Positions 52,971-61,977 of a DNA stretch of 64,000 nucleotides are shown piece after piece. Each line of letters starts with the position of its first letter. Within the stretch, counting starts at the first letter, position 1. The DNA lies in the NCBI GenBank assembly GCA_965226825.1, contig CBDDED010000003.1:186001-250000 (forward strand), given 5' to 3'. Source of the DNA: Io17-Chloro-G2 sp965226825 (GTDB lineage Bacteria; Chloroflexota; Dehalococcoidia; Lucifugimonadales; UBA3495). A program made the translations under genes and the position numbers. Below the pieces are notes generated by a model. That model had not been told where the DNA came from, searched no databases, and saw nothing but the letters and a program-made list of their open reading frames with translations.

Positions 52971-53263
52971 GTCGTCCTCCTGGGGAGTTAATCTGCAACG
53001 GATGATCCCCCGAATCGGCCGGGACCACAGGATTTCTTAATTGAAGGGCAAACCAAAGGGATATATCTGGGAGCCTGAACCACGGGCCATTATAAAGTTA
53101 TGCCCCAGCGTAGACAAGCCACAGGGCGACGCGACGAGGGCAATCCCATTTCAAAATGCCGGCACAACGTCCGAAGAATCCCCTGTGCCGGGGTTGGATG
53201 ATGAGGGGAGCGGGCGGCTACGGCATTTGGGACCTTGGCCAGCCCGTCGATTCAATCTTCCTG

Positions 53264-54100
53264 TTAGTAGGGTAGCTGCGTATCTGGATTGTCCCGGATA
53301 TATTGGGCCTGCCGAACGCCGAAATCTTCTTGGATTTGCACGGTCAGGCCGCCGTCCACGACCAGAGCGTGACCGGTGATGAACGAGGCCTCGTCGGAGC
53401 ACAGGAACACAATGGCGTTGGCTACGTCGACCGGACGGCCTACCTTTCTCAATGGGTACTGGTCCGCAAGAAAGCGCGCCCCTGACGGATTTTCCTGTGC
53501 GGCGGCCAAGATGCGTTCAGTGGCGATGTGTCCGGGGCATATCGCATTTACCCTGATGCCCATAGGCCCGAAGTCGGTCGCCATCTGGCGTGTCACGCCG
53601 ATGACCGCCGACTTCCCTGCCTCGTAGACCAGCTTTCCGGGGGCCGTCAGTAGGCCATGCACCGACGAGATGTTGACGATACTGCCGGCTCCGGTCTTCT
53701 GCATCTCAGGCACCGCGTACTTGGCGCCGAGGAAGATGGACTTCACCAGCATGCCCATTCCCACGTCCCATTCCTCTTCGGAGACGTCCACCGCTGTGCC
53801 GCCGCCGGTGCCGTGGACCGGGCTGTATGCGTTGTTCACCAGCACGTCCACTCTGCCCCAGAGGTGAGCGGCTCTCTCGATCATAGCCCGGATGTTTTCG
53901 TGCTTGCCTAGATCGGCTCCGAAGGTCTCGGCCGTGCCCCCTGCCTTGCGAACAGTCTCGACGTTGGCATCCGCGGTGTTCACGTCGATATCGGCAACCA
54001 GGACTTTGGCTCCCTCCTCGGCTAGCCGCCTTGATGCAGAGCCGCCAATGCCCTGTGCGCCTCCGGTGACGATCGCCACCTGGCCATCCAATCTCCCCAT
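53264..54100 (-). CDS. Short-chain dehydrogenase/reductase, classical type
   Basis: This 278-residue SDR has GQVAIVTGGAQGIG (residues 6-19), Asp in VLVADIDVNTADAN favouring NAD(H), VNNAYSPVHG in place of NNAG, catalytic Ser in NISSVHG and YEAGKSAV for Tyr and Lys. It is followed by AICPGHIATER. It probably oxidises or reduces a secondary alcohol. ATG 54100 is chosen because AAGGA lies eight bases before it. Confidence 0.9.
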   Translation of the reverse strand: MGRLDGQVAIVTGGAQGIGGSASRRLAEEGAKVLVADIDVNTADANVETVRKAGGTAETFGADLGKHENIRAMIERAAHLWGRVDVLVNNAYSPVHGTGGGTAVDVSEEEWDVGMGMLVKSIFLGAKYAVPEMQKTGAGSIVNISSVHGLLTAPGKLVYEAGKSAVIGVTRQMATDFGPMGIRVNAICPGHIATERILAAAQENPSGARFLADQYPLRKVGRPVDVANAIVFLCSDEASFITGHALVVDGGLTVQIQEDFGVRQAQYIRDNPDTQLPY

Positions 54101-54485
54101 TGCACACATCCTTGCGTGACCGGGCTACGGGCCGTTGCGTCCGCTCCGGGTATCTGAAAACGGTCTGCTTTATGCGAAATTCGTTGGGCCATTATAACCC
54201 ACGCAGAATTTTTCACGCGGCGAAATCCGAGGCGGCGGAGGGCAAATAAGTTGTTCCTCGCCTTGCTCGCCCCAGCTGGATTACGTTGCGTTCACCACAG
54301 CGCACCCGGAGAACGCCAAGTTCTTGGGGCAATGGGCCAATTACAAAAAACTCTGCGCTCTCTGTATTCTCTATGGCAAAAAGGATCTTGGGTTGCGGCT
54401 GGGGCTAGGACGGCAAGGGGCCGTGAATGGTCTATGGACGGGCGGATCGGTGGCGGGTTGCTTGGGGAAGGGAAATGGGCGTTGG
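54101..54485. other. Intergenic region, possible degraded dispersed repeat
   Basis: No gene is seen. Around 54290-54385 the text resembles the widespread environmental repeat built of phrases like CTCTGCGCTCTCTGTATTC, probably a degraded copy. The open frame at 54251-54529 translates this repeat and overlaps the hydrolase stop, so I do not call it. Confidence 0.35.
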
Positions 54486-55202
54486 CTAATCGGGAATGGA
54501 CTGGAGGAATTCTTCGATGGCCTGGTTGACCTGCCGGGGTTGTTCCGCGGCCGGGAAATGTCCTGCTTGGGACAGCTTCATGTAACGGGATCCGGGCACT
54601 GCCTGGTGGATTTCCATTTCGTACTCGGGCGGGGCGCCCGGGTCGTCCACGCCCCGAATCAACAGCAGCGGAGCCCGCAACGAGTGGATTCTGTCTCGAA
54701 CGTCAAATTCGTCGATAGTGACCAGGTCCCGGTACTGGGAGATTGGCCCGACTTTGGCGTGGCACTCCATTAGATGTTCCCGCAGTTCCGGTTCGACAAA
54801 CATCATGGCGTGGCGCTGGAACTCCAGCCATTCCTGGTAGACCTGGGGGTCTTTGGCCGCGTTGAGACGCATGTCGAGAGTCCCTGGGGCCCGCACTTTG
54901 GGGCGCATCGCCACGGTCATCAGCACCAGGGCTTTGACTTCTTCAGGGTAGTCGAGCGCGTATTGCAGACCGATGCTGGCGCCCAGGGTGAATCCCACCA
55001 GCACCAGGTCTTTGGCCCGGTTTTGGGACCAGAGCCAACCCCGAACCCATTCAGTGTACCGGGCAACGTCGGTGCATGGCTCCCCTTCCAGGTGCCCCGG
55101 CAGGGTGGGCGCCAAACTTCCGGGGAAATGCTCCAGTTGGTTTACGTATGAATCGGCGCAGCCGCCGGCTCCGGGACCGTGGATGAATACGAGCTGACTC
55201 AT
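54486..55202 (-). CDS. Alpha/beta hydrolase with Thr at the nucleophile position
   Basis: This 238-residue protein starts with strand and oxyanion loop LVFIHGPGAGG. The nucleophile elbow, normally G-x-S-x-G, reads VLVGFTLGASIGLQYAL, with Thr instead of Ser. A later Asp lies in LLLIRGVDDPGAPPE and a His in QAGHFPAAEQP. The fold and the Asp and His are kept, so it may be an inactive or altered hydrolase, or use Thr. Its function is unknown. Confidence 0.85.
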   Translation of the reverse strand: MSQLVFIHGPGAGGCADSYVNQLEHFPGSLAPTLPGHLEGEPCTDVARYTEWVRGWLWSQNRAKDLVLVGFTLGASIGLQYALDYPEEVKALVLMTVAMRPKVRAPGTLDMRLNAAKDPQVYQEWLEFQRHAMMFVEPELREHLMECHAKVGPISQYRDLVTIDEFDVRDRIHSLRAPLLLIRGVDDPGAPPEYEMEIHQAVPGSRYMKLSQAGHFPAAEQPRQVNQAIEEFLQSIPD

Positions 55203-55363
55203 AATGCCGCCATTCTAGGCAGAGGGTCCAGTTACGGTCAAGCTGCCATACGAGTGCGGAACGCCACTGCCTACGCCCTGGCGTAAGAGGGCGCCCCACC
55301 AGCCGGGCCCGCTCGGCGTCGTCACCTCGACAACCCTGCTGATCCCGGCCGGTCCAAAGTTCT

Positions 55364-56872
55364 TTAAGAGACTTTTATTCTGGGCTGCGTCGGTTTACGG
55401 GTAGCGGTCCATGGCTTGCGAGTAAACCGGCGGCCCAGCCCGCGCTCTATCTCACGCCACTTCCGCTCTTCATCAATGGTGATGAATGTCACCGCCTCGC
55501 CGGCGCGGCCCATGCGGCCGGTCCGTCCAACCCGGTGAGTGAACAATTGCTCCGAGTCCGGCAGGTCATAGTTAATCACCCGGCCAATGCCTTCGATGTC
55601 CAAGCCCCTCGCGGCTACGTTAGTCGCCACCAGGATCGGGGCTGAGCCTGACCGGAAGTCCTTCATCACGCGTTCCCGAGCGACCTGGCTGAGATTTCCC
55701 TGCAGCGCTCCTACCGGATAGCCCGAAGCTGCAAGCTGTTGTGCCAGGTGTTTGACGCCGTGCTTGGTCTTGCCAAACACGAGGACCGGGGCGCCTTCCC
55801 GTTGGTCCAACAGTGTTTGGAGAGCCGCCAACTTATCGCTTTTCTGGATGGTATAGATCAGGTGCTCCACCGTTGGCGGGGCTTGAATTCTCGCGTCCAG
55901 CGCTACAGTTACCGGTTCGCGCATGTGCTTTGCGGAGGTTTTGGCAACCCAGCTGGGCATGGTTGCGGAGAAGAGCGCCGTCTGTCGCTCGGAAGGCGTG
56001 CGGTCGAGAATTGCCTCAACGTCTTGGGTAAAACCGCGGTCAAGCATTTCGTCGGCTTCATCCAGCACCAAAAAACGGACTGCTTTAAGGTCCAGGGTGC
56101 CTTGGCGTAGATGATCGAGGGTACGCCCCGGAGTCCCGATGATGATGTGGGAACCGTTCCTTAACGCCGTATACTCCGGCCTCAGCGACCGGCCGCCGTA
56201 TAGAAGCGTCACGCGCAGTTTCTGCGGCGACGCCAAGGCCTCCACGACTCCAGCCACCTGGATGGCCAGCTCACGGGTGGGCACCAGGACAAGGGCTTGA
56301 ACCCTCCGTACCGTCGGGTCGCACTTCTCAGCCAGGGGCACCGCAAATGCCAGGGTCTTTCCAGACCCCGTCCGCGCCTGCCCTTTCAGGTCCCGTCCCT
56401 CCAGGAGATGAGGGATAGCTTTCTCCTGAATGGGGGTGGGTTGGGATATGTTCATCCGGGATATTGCTGCCCGTGTAGAGTCCTTCAAAGGCATTTCGGA
56501 AAATACGGGACCGCTGCCGTATACGGTATCAACAGGGGTCTCGTTTTCAACAAATGGCTCATCGAAGCGCTTGTTGAACACCGGGGCAGGCCCGCCGCGG
56601 CGGTTGCTGAAGCAAGCGCGGCAGTAAACCGGCTTGCCTGACGTCGGAAGGAATGGGACGGTGGTGGGCGTGCCGCAGTCGGCGCAAATCACCTGGTGGG
56701 GGTTGGTCCGGCTGGACTGTGTGCTGTCGGGCTGCACCCAATTGGGCTGTACGCGATTGGGCTGCGCCCGGTTGGGTTGTGTTCGACTGAGTTGTCCGCG
56801 ATTGGATCGTGCATGGTTGGGCTGTGTTCGGGAAGATAAACGCGCGCGCGTGGAAAGAGGTCTTACAGGCAT
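55364..56872 (-). CDS. DEAD-box RNA helicase with an N-terminal zinc ribbon and pentapeptide repeats
   Basis: This 502-residue protein has residues 15-59 as nine imperfect five-residue units (RTQPN, RAQPN, RVQPN type), then a zinc ribbon with Cys63, Cys66, Cys84 and Cys87. The helicase follows: Q motif ISQPTPIQEKAIP, Walker A ARTGSGKT, VLDEADEML, LFSATMP and HRVGRTGRMGR. It would unwind RNA in ribosome assembly or decay. The basic, Asn/Gln-rich N-terminus may bind RNA. ATG 56872 follows AGGAG at 11 bases; the frame is open to 56974 but that part has no start signals. A 420-bp region upstream has no gene. Confidence 0.9.
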   Translation of the reverse strand: MPVRPLSTRARLSSRTQPNHARSNRGQLSRTQPNRAQPNRVQPNWVQPDSTQSSRTNPHQVICADCGTPTTVPFLPTSGKPVYCRACFSNRRGGPAPVFNKRFDEPFVENETPVDTVYGSGPVFSEMPLKDSTRAAISRMNISQPTPIQEKAIPHLLEGRDLKGQARTGSGKTLAFAVPLAEKCDPTVRRVQALVLVPTRELAIQVAGVVEALASPQKLRVTLLYGGRSLRPEYTALRNGSHIIIGTPGRTLDHLRQGTLDLKAVRFLVLDEADEMLDRGFTQDVEAILDRTPSERQTALFSATMPSWVAKTSAKHMREPVTVALDARIQAPPTVEHLIYTIQKSDKLAALQTLLDQREGAPVLVFGKTKHGVKHLAQQLAASGYPVGALQGNLSQVARERVMKDFRSGSAPILVATNVAARGLDIEGIGRVINYDLPDSEQLFTHRVGRTGRMGRAGEAVTFITIDEERKWREIERGLGRRFTRKPWTATRKPTQPRIKVS

Positions 56873-57463
56873 AGGGGAACAGACTCCTTGGTCCAAAGTG
56901 GTAAAGCTACGTGTGAATAAGACGAGAGAGGGAGAGACAAAGGTCCGTTGATATGAGGAACCTAGGTGCAGCAATCAAACGTTTTTATTCAAGATGAGAC
57001 TATTGTACCAAATAAACGGCGCAATAAATAACGGACCTCCCGGGGACGTTCGGGCATTGGCGTGTCAAACCGTTGGCGCAGCGTCCGAGAAGCTCCCGTT
57101 GCCGTGCCTGGACATGGGTTAGATGGGAGTGGCACATAATATCCGGCATTCCGGCCTCAGCGGTAATCCAGGCCATTTTTGGCAAGAACCAGGTTTACCC
57201 GCCAGGGAGGCCCGCGGATGAGGCGGGAGGAGTCCTGCATGCTGCCGCCAGGCTGAACGACAGAGAGGGTTCCGGATTTCCATCTCTACCGGGATGGTGG
57301 GAAAAAGAGGCGACCGCTTGCCGTCTGGCCTGTCTGGTAAAATCTGTCCGGCAATTGCGGCTGGCTTCCGGGGAGCCAGCCGCGCGGGGATTGAAGGACC
57401 GGGCAAGGCCTTCTGCCCCCCGGCACGAATCACGACGCAGGGGCCCTGCACTGGGAGAACGCA
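56873..57463. other. Intergenic region with a dispersed repeat copy
   Basis: It holds the 5' regions of the helicase (minus) and transporter (plus). The sequence near 57063-57098 repeats the motif seen at 10517-10553 in diverged form. No gene is supported. Confidence 0.4.
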
Positions 57464-58696
57464 TTGGAACGGTGGATGGGTCTGCTGGGGCTGGTGGTCA
57501 TCATGGGCCTGGCATGGCTGATTGGCGACCGCAACCGCAAGATCAACTTTCGGGTTGTAGGCGGTGGGCTCGCACTTCAGTTTGCCCTGGCGTTCTTAAT
57601 CCTTAAGACATCCGTAGGTGTTGGCCTGTTCCAGGGGATGGGGGATTTCTTCTCTTCAATCATGGGATTTGCCGACGCGGGCAGTGTCTTCGTCTTTGGA
57701 GAGGATTACACCAATCACCTGATCGCATTCAGGGTGCTGCCGACCATCATATTCGTCTCGTCCTTGATGTCGATTCTCTACTACCTGGGCATCCTCCAGA
57801 AAGTGGTAGGGATATTCGCCTGGGTGATGCGGCACACGCTTGGGACCTCGGGCTCGGAAACCTTGGCCGCCGCGGCCAACGTTTTCGTGGGCCAGACCGA
57901 AGCGCCTTTGATGGTGCGCCCTTACGTTCTTGGTATGACTCGCTCCGAGTTGATGTCGTTGATGGTGGGGGGATTCGCCACCATCGCCGGCAGCGTCTTC
58001 GCGGTCTACGTCAGCCTGGGGATTGACGCGGGGCATCTGGTATCCGCGTCGGTCATATCGGCGCCGGCCGCTCTACTGGTCGCCAAGCTGATGGTCCCTG
58101 AAACCGAAGTCCCCGTAACCCTGGGGCGCGTCCAGATGGAGGTGGAGAAAAATGCAGGAAATGTCCTGGACGCGGCTGCCCAGGGGGCGTTGGATGGCCT
58201 GCGTCTGGCGCTGAATGTAGCGGCGATGCTCATCGCCTTTGTGGCTCTGGTGGCGATGGTCGATGCCCTCCTGGGGCTGCTCGGCGGATGGGTCGGGGGG
58301 TGGTTCAAGCAGTCCTGGGATTGGTCTCTCTCGGCCATGTTTGGCTACGTCTTCGCCCCGTTCGCCTGGTTGATGGGCATTCCTTGGGGTGAGTCGCTCC
58401 GCGCCGGCGAGCTGCTTGGCACCAAGATGGCCCTCAATGAGTTCATCGCCTACGCAAAGTTGGCCGAATGGTCGGGGCCGAATTCGGAAGTCGTCCTGAG
58501 CGAGCGGACCAGGGTGATTCTGACCTACGCCCTGTGCGGGTTCGCCAATTTCGGCAGCATCGGGATACAGATAGGCGGCATCGGCGGCATAGCCCCGGAG
58601 CGGCGGCTGGAGCTGGCCCGGTTGGGATTCCCAGCGATGTTGGGAGGCACCTTTGCCATGATGATGACCGGCTGCGTCGCGGGGATTCTCATATGA
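57464..58696 (+). CDS. CNT (NupC) family nucleoside transporter
   Basis: This 410-residue protein is hydrophobic, with about ten segments and the CNT signatures NVFVGQTEAPLMVRPY (GQTEAPL), GGFATIAGSVFAVYVSLG and YALCGFANFGSIGIQIGGIGGIAPERR. CNT proteins bring nucleosides into the cell with H+ or Na+. The start is TTG 57464, with GGGAGA five bases before it. Confidence 0.93.
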   Translation: MERWMGLLGLVVIMGLAWLIGDRNRKINFRVVGGGLALQFALAFLILKTSVGVGLFQGMGDFFSSIMGFADAGSVFVFGEDYTNHLIAFRVLPTIIFVSSLMSILYYLGILQKVVGIFAWVMRHTLGTSGSETLAAAANVFVGQTEAPLMVRPYVLGMTRSELMSLMVGGFATIAGSVFAVYVSLGIDAGHLVSASVISAPAALLVAKLMVPETEVPVTLGRVQMEVEKNAGNVLDAAAQGALDGLRLALNVAAMLIAFVALVAMVDALLGLLGGWVGGWFKQSWDWSLSAMFGYVFAPFAWLMGIPWGESLRAGELLGTKMALNEFIAYAKLAEWSGPNSEVVLSERTRVILTYALCGFANFGSIGIQIGGIGGIAPERRLELARLGFPAMLGGTFAMMMTGCVAGILI

Positions 58697-58833
58697 GAGC
58701 CTCTCCGCAAGTTGCACCAACGAAATAGGCGGTACGCAGGTTGGTTCTTGCAACGAGGGTTTCGGGATACCGGGGGACTACCCGGGGGCTAGACGTCGGG
58801 TGTCATCACATTCCAGCGTCTCGGCGCTAGCCC

Positions 58834-61800
58834 TCATCCCGCCTGAGAAGCAACCTGGCTAATGTCCACCACCTGCGCTCCGGCGGATTTGGCGAAGGTT
58901 TCGGCGGTGGCTGGGTGGCAGGTAAAAACCAAAACCTGGTTGGTTTCTGAGAGACCGGCGAAGGACACCGCGGCCAGGCGGGCCCGCTCCGGATCGAAGT
59001 TGACCAGAGCCTCGTCCACAACGACCGGCAGTCGCTCGGCGTGCTCGCCGAACTCCCGGATCAGCCCGAATCGCAGCGCCAGGTAGAGCTGCTCCCGGGT
59101 GCCCCGGCTCAGTTCCGAGGGCTGCCGACTGCCGCCGGTGGCGTCGGTCACCGATATTGTCTGCTCCCCAAGGGGCGCGTACAGCCCGGTGTACCTCTGG
59201 CCGGTGACCGTGGAAAAGAATTCCTGCGCGTGTCGGATCACGCTGGGCTGGCGTTCCCGCTCGAATTTGTGCCGCGTTTTCTCCAGCAGCGACTCTGCGA
59301 TTGTTAGCCGCGACCACTCTCGGGCCTGCTCCTGCAGTTGCTCCAGCAGGGTGTTGCGGCGGATGCGTAGAAACGATGATTCCTCCTCGCCGGTCAGTTG
59401 GGCCAACTCGTTGTCGATGCCGCCCCGCTCTTCTCGCAGCGCGTTGCATTGGGCGTCCACCTCTGTTTGCCGGTCTGACAACCGATCAGATTCCTCCGCG
59501 AGTTGGGCCGGGTCGGAGTTGGCCAATGATTCGCGGAAGGCGTCGAACCTGTCGCCTGGGCCGCTGATACGTTCCAGGCTGCGGAGATGTTCGTCGCGCC
59601 GCCGTTCCAATTCCTGGCGGTCCTCGTGCATCCGCACAAGGCGTCGGAAATCCTCGGGGTCGGCTGCCCCGCCGGCCGTCAGCAAAGCGTCGATATCTGA
59701 CGCAACCTGCTTCAGGCGCTGCTCCTGCCGTTCCAACCGTTGACGGCTTTCCTGCTCCTGCTCCTTGGCCCGCTCCCGGTCAGAAACACGGGTACGGGTT
59801 TCGTCCAACCTTTTGATGAGCTCGTCTGCCGCGGCCGCCAGTTGGCGCTGGTCGGCCGGGTCCAGTTTGATGCCGTGATGGACGGCCAGGGGCTGCACCC
59901 GCTCCCGGAACTCCTTTATGTCGTGCTCGATAGCCGCTACCCGGTCTGCCATACGCCGGGACTCAGCCAGGGAAGAGCGTGTCAGCTCTACGCGGGTCAG
60001 GAATGTGGTCATCGTGTCTGCGGTCAAGGTTTCGTTGAGGCCGCGCACCCGCAGCCAATCTCGCCATTCCTGCAATGACTCCATCTCTGCCGCTTCTGCC
60101 GCTGCGTGCTCAACGGCGGCGGCTTCGACGCGCTCTTGCTGCAACTTCTCCCGCCGGGACGTTTCCTCAACCCGGGCAGTGGCGGCGGTCCAGACGTCCA
60201 GCGCCTGCCGGGCGGATACCAGGTGCGCTTCCACGGTGTCCAGAGTGGCGGCGTTGGGCTGCTCGGTTAGTTCCAGTGCCGCAGCCGATTCCAGCAAGAG
60301 TTGCCGCGCGGCATTGGCTGCGGCTTCCGCTTGAGCAGTCTGTTGGCCCAGCGGCGCCGCCAACGGCGATGGACCGGCGGAAGGGGGAGCTTTACCCAGC
60401 AACAGGAGGGCGGCGGCCGTTGCCAGCAGCGCCAGTCCGCCGGCGATGCCCAAAGGCAAAGCTGCTCCGCCAACTAGTATCCCGGCTGCAATCAGCGCAA
60501 CCCCAACCAGTCCCAACACGACAAGCAATGCGAAATTGGGCCGTCCCGGTGATGCCATCTCCGTGCCGCTGCTGCCGGCTACCAGGTTTAGGTGGTCGCG
60601 CAGGGACTCGTGCCGCTGGCGCTCCCTTTCATAGTCACTCAACCTGCCGCGGCAAGCACGCAGGGCATCCTGCCGCTCGGTCAACTCGGCTGCGTCCAAT
60701 TGAGGCGGCTCCGGAGGCAGCTTCTCCAGGGCTTCCCGCGCTTCCGTTTGCAAGCTTTCAAGGGTCAGGCGGTCCGGCTCCAGGCGCAGTTGGGCTTTTT
60801 GGGATTGGTCCAGACCATCGGCTAGCTGCTGTTTCCAGCGAAGCACTTGATCTCGGACAACGATCGACGTGTCGAAGGCTTGCAGTTCCGCTTCGCCCCA
60901 ACCGTGGCCGAGTTCCTCCAGGTTTTTGTCGAAAACGCCTTTGAGCCCTCGCAGTTCCGCCTGCCTTTCCGGTAAATCGTGGACCGAACCGTCGAAACTG
61001 CTACGGGCGCGGCGGATTTGTTCGATATTGCCTGTGTCATCGAGGAGGTTTTCGCCCGGTATTTCGACGGAGGCAGCTTCCCCGGCCAGCCGCACCTGTT
61101 CGGCGGCATCTTTCAGGTCTTCTTTGCCCTGCCGGTCCCGTTCTTCCAGGCTTTCCAGGCGGGCGATTGGGTTCTCCGGGAACTGCTCGAATCGAGGCAT
61201 TTCCCCAAGCCGCGTTTCGCAATCCGTCAACACCAGCCAGTCGTCCCACCCGTTTTGCAGGCCGGTGATTTCGGCCCGGCGAGAGATAAGCCGGGAAAGC
61301 TCGGCGTCGGCGTCGGCCAACTCCTGCGAAATCTCGTCCTGGCGGTTGATCAGGCGGTGGTACTCATCCGCGTTACCCAGCACTGCTTGTAATTGCTGGT
61401 CAATGCTTGCCAGGTCGCGCAGCGATTCAGCGATTTTCTGCGCGCTGCCCCCTGGAAGAAAGAGTTTTCTCTTCCGGTCTGACAATGCTCTGGCGAACTC
61501 TGGCAGTTTGGAAACGCCCAAGCCGGCGCTGTAGATGCGGTCGGCGATTCCGGTATCCTTCATCAGTCCTTCGCTCTGGAGTTCGTCCAGGCTGAACGCG
61601 AACACGTTCTTGAACAGGTCCGGCGTGGCCTGCCCGGTGAGCCGGGGCAGTGTGGTCGCTACGTCTAACGGCTCACCCGCGCCAGTCAGAAGGGATGCCG
61701 CGCCGCCGCGGGCCCCGGCGAACCGCTCCAGTGTGTACACCACTCCAGCGTCGTCGGAAAACCGTATGCGGCCGCCGTGCCGGCCACCGGCGAGAGGCGG

Positions 61801-61977
61801 GTAGTGTTCGGTGCGTCCCCGCGTTGGGAATCCAAATAGAACGGCCCGCACGAAGGCCAGCAGGGTGCTCTTGCCCGCTTCGTTGGGGCCGTAGAAAACG
61901 GTGACCGGCTCAGAGATTCCAATCGTTTGCTGGTGGAACCTCCCGAAACCGTCCAGGTAAAGCTCTTCCAGCCTCAT
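58834..61977 (-). CDS. YhaN-type AAA ATPase (SbcC-like) with a membrane hairpin in the coiled coil
   Basis: This 1047-residue SMC-like protein has MRLEELYLDGFGRF with Walker A YGPNEAGKSTLL (residues 29-40), then a first coiled coil. Two adjacent hydrophobic helices (FALLVVLGLVGVALIAAGIL and PLGIAGGLALLATAAALLLL) follow near the middle, then a second coiled coil. The C-terminal signature RGTREQLYLALRFGLI precedes Walker B LPVVVDEALVNFDPER. The hairpin replaces the zinc hook of SbcC/Rad50, as in YhaN proteins. It overlaps the nuclease gene by four bases (ATGA), so they should act as a complex. Role: probable ATP-driven DNA-end or repair nuclease at the membrane. Confidence 0.9.
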   Translation of the reverse strand: MRLEELYLDGFGRFHQQTIGISEPVTVFYGPNEAGKSTLLAFVRAVLFGFPTRGRTEHYPPLAGGRHGGRIRFSDDAGVVYTLERFAGARGGAASLLTGAGEPLDVATTLPRLTGQATPDLFKNVFAFSLDELQSEGLMKDTGIADRIYSAGLGVSKLPEFARALSDRKRKLFLPGGSAQKIAESLRDLASIDQQLQAVLGNADEYHRLINRQDEISQELADADAELSRLISRRAEITGLQNGWDDWLVLTDCETRLGEMPRFEQFPENPIARLESLEERDRQGKEDLKDAAEQVRLAGEAASVEIPGENLLDDTGNIEQIRRARSSFDGSVHDLPERQAELRGLKGVFDKNLEELGHGWGEAELQAFDTSIVVRDQVLRWKQQLADGLDQSQKAQLRLEPDRLTLESLQTEAREALEKLPPEPPQLDAAELTERQDALRACRGRLSDYERERQRHESLRDHLNLVAGSSGTEMASPGRPNFALLVVLGLVGVALIAAGILVGGAALPLGIAGGLALLATAAALLLLGKAPPSAGPSPLAAPLGQQTAQAEAAANAARQLLLESAAALELTEQPNAATLDTVEAHLVSARQALDVWTAATARVEETSRREKLQQERVEAAAVEHAAAEAAEMESLQEWRDWLRVRGLNETLTADTMTTFLTRVELTRSSLAESRRMADRVAAIEHDIKEFRERVQPLAVHHGIKLDPADQRQLAAAADELIKRLDETRTRVSDRERAKEQEQESRQRLERQEQRLKQVASDIDALLTAGGAADPEDFRRLVRMHEDRQELERRRDEHLRSLERISGPGDRFDAFRESLANSDPAQLAEESDRLSDRQTEVDAQCNALREERGGIDNELAQLTGEEESSFLRIRRNTLLEQLQEQAREWSRLTIAESLLEKTRHKFERERQPSVIRHAQEFFSTVTGQRYTGLYAPLGEQTISVTDATGGSRQPSELSRGTREQLYLALRFGLIREFGEHAERLPVVVDEALVNFDPERARLAAVSFAGLSETNQVLVFTCHPATAETFAKSAGAQVVDISQVASQAG

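Noticed and set aside
54251..54529. A 92-codon plus-strand frame before the alpha/beta hydrolase
   Set aside because: It overlaps the hydrolase stop and translates what looks like a degraded dispersed repeat.
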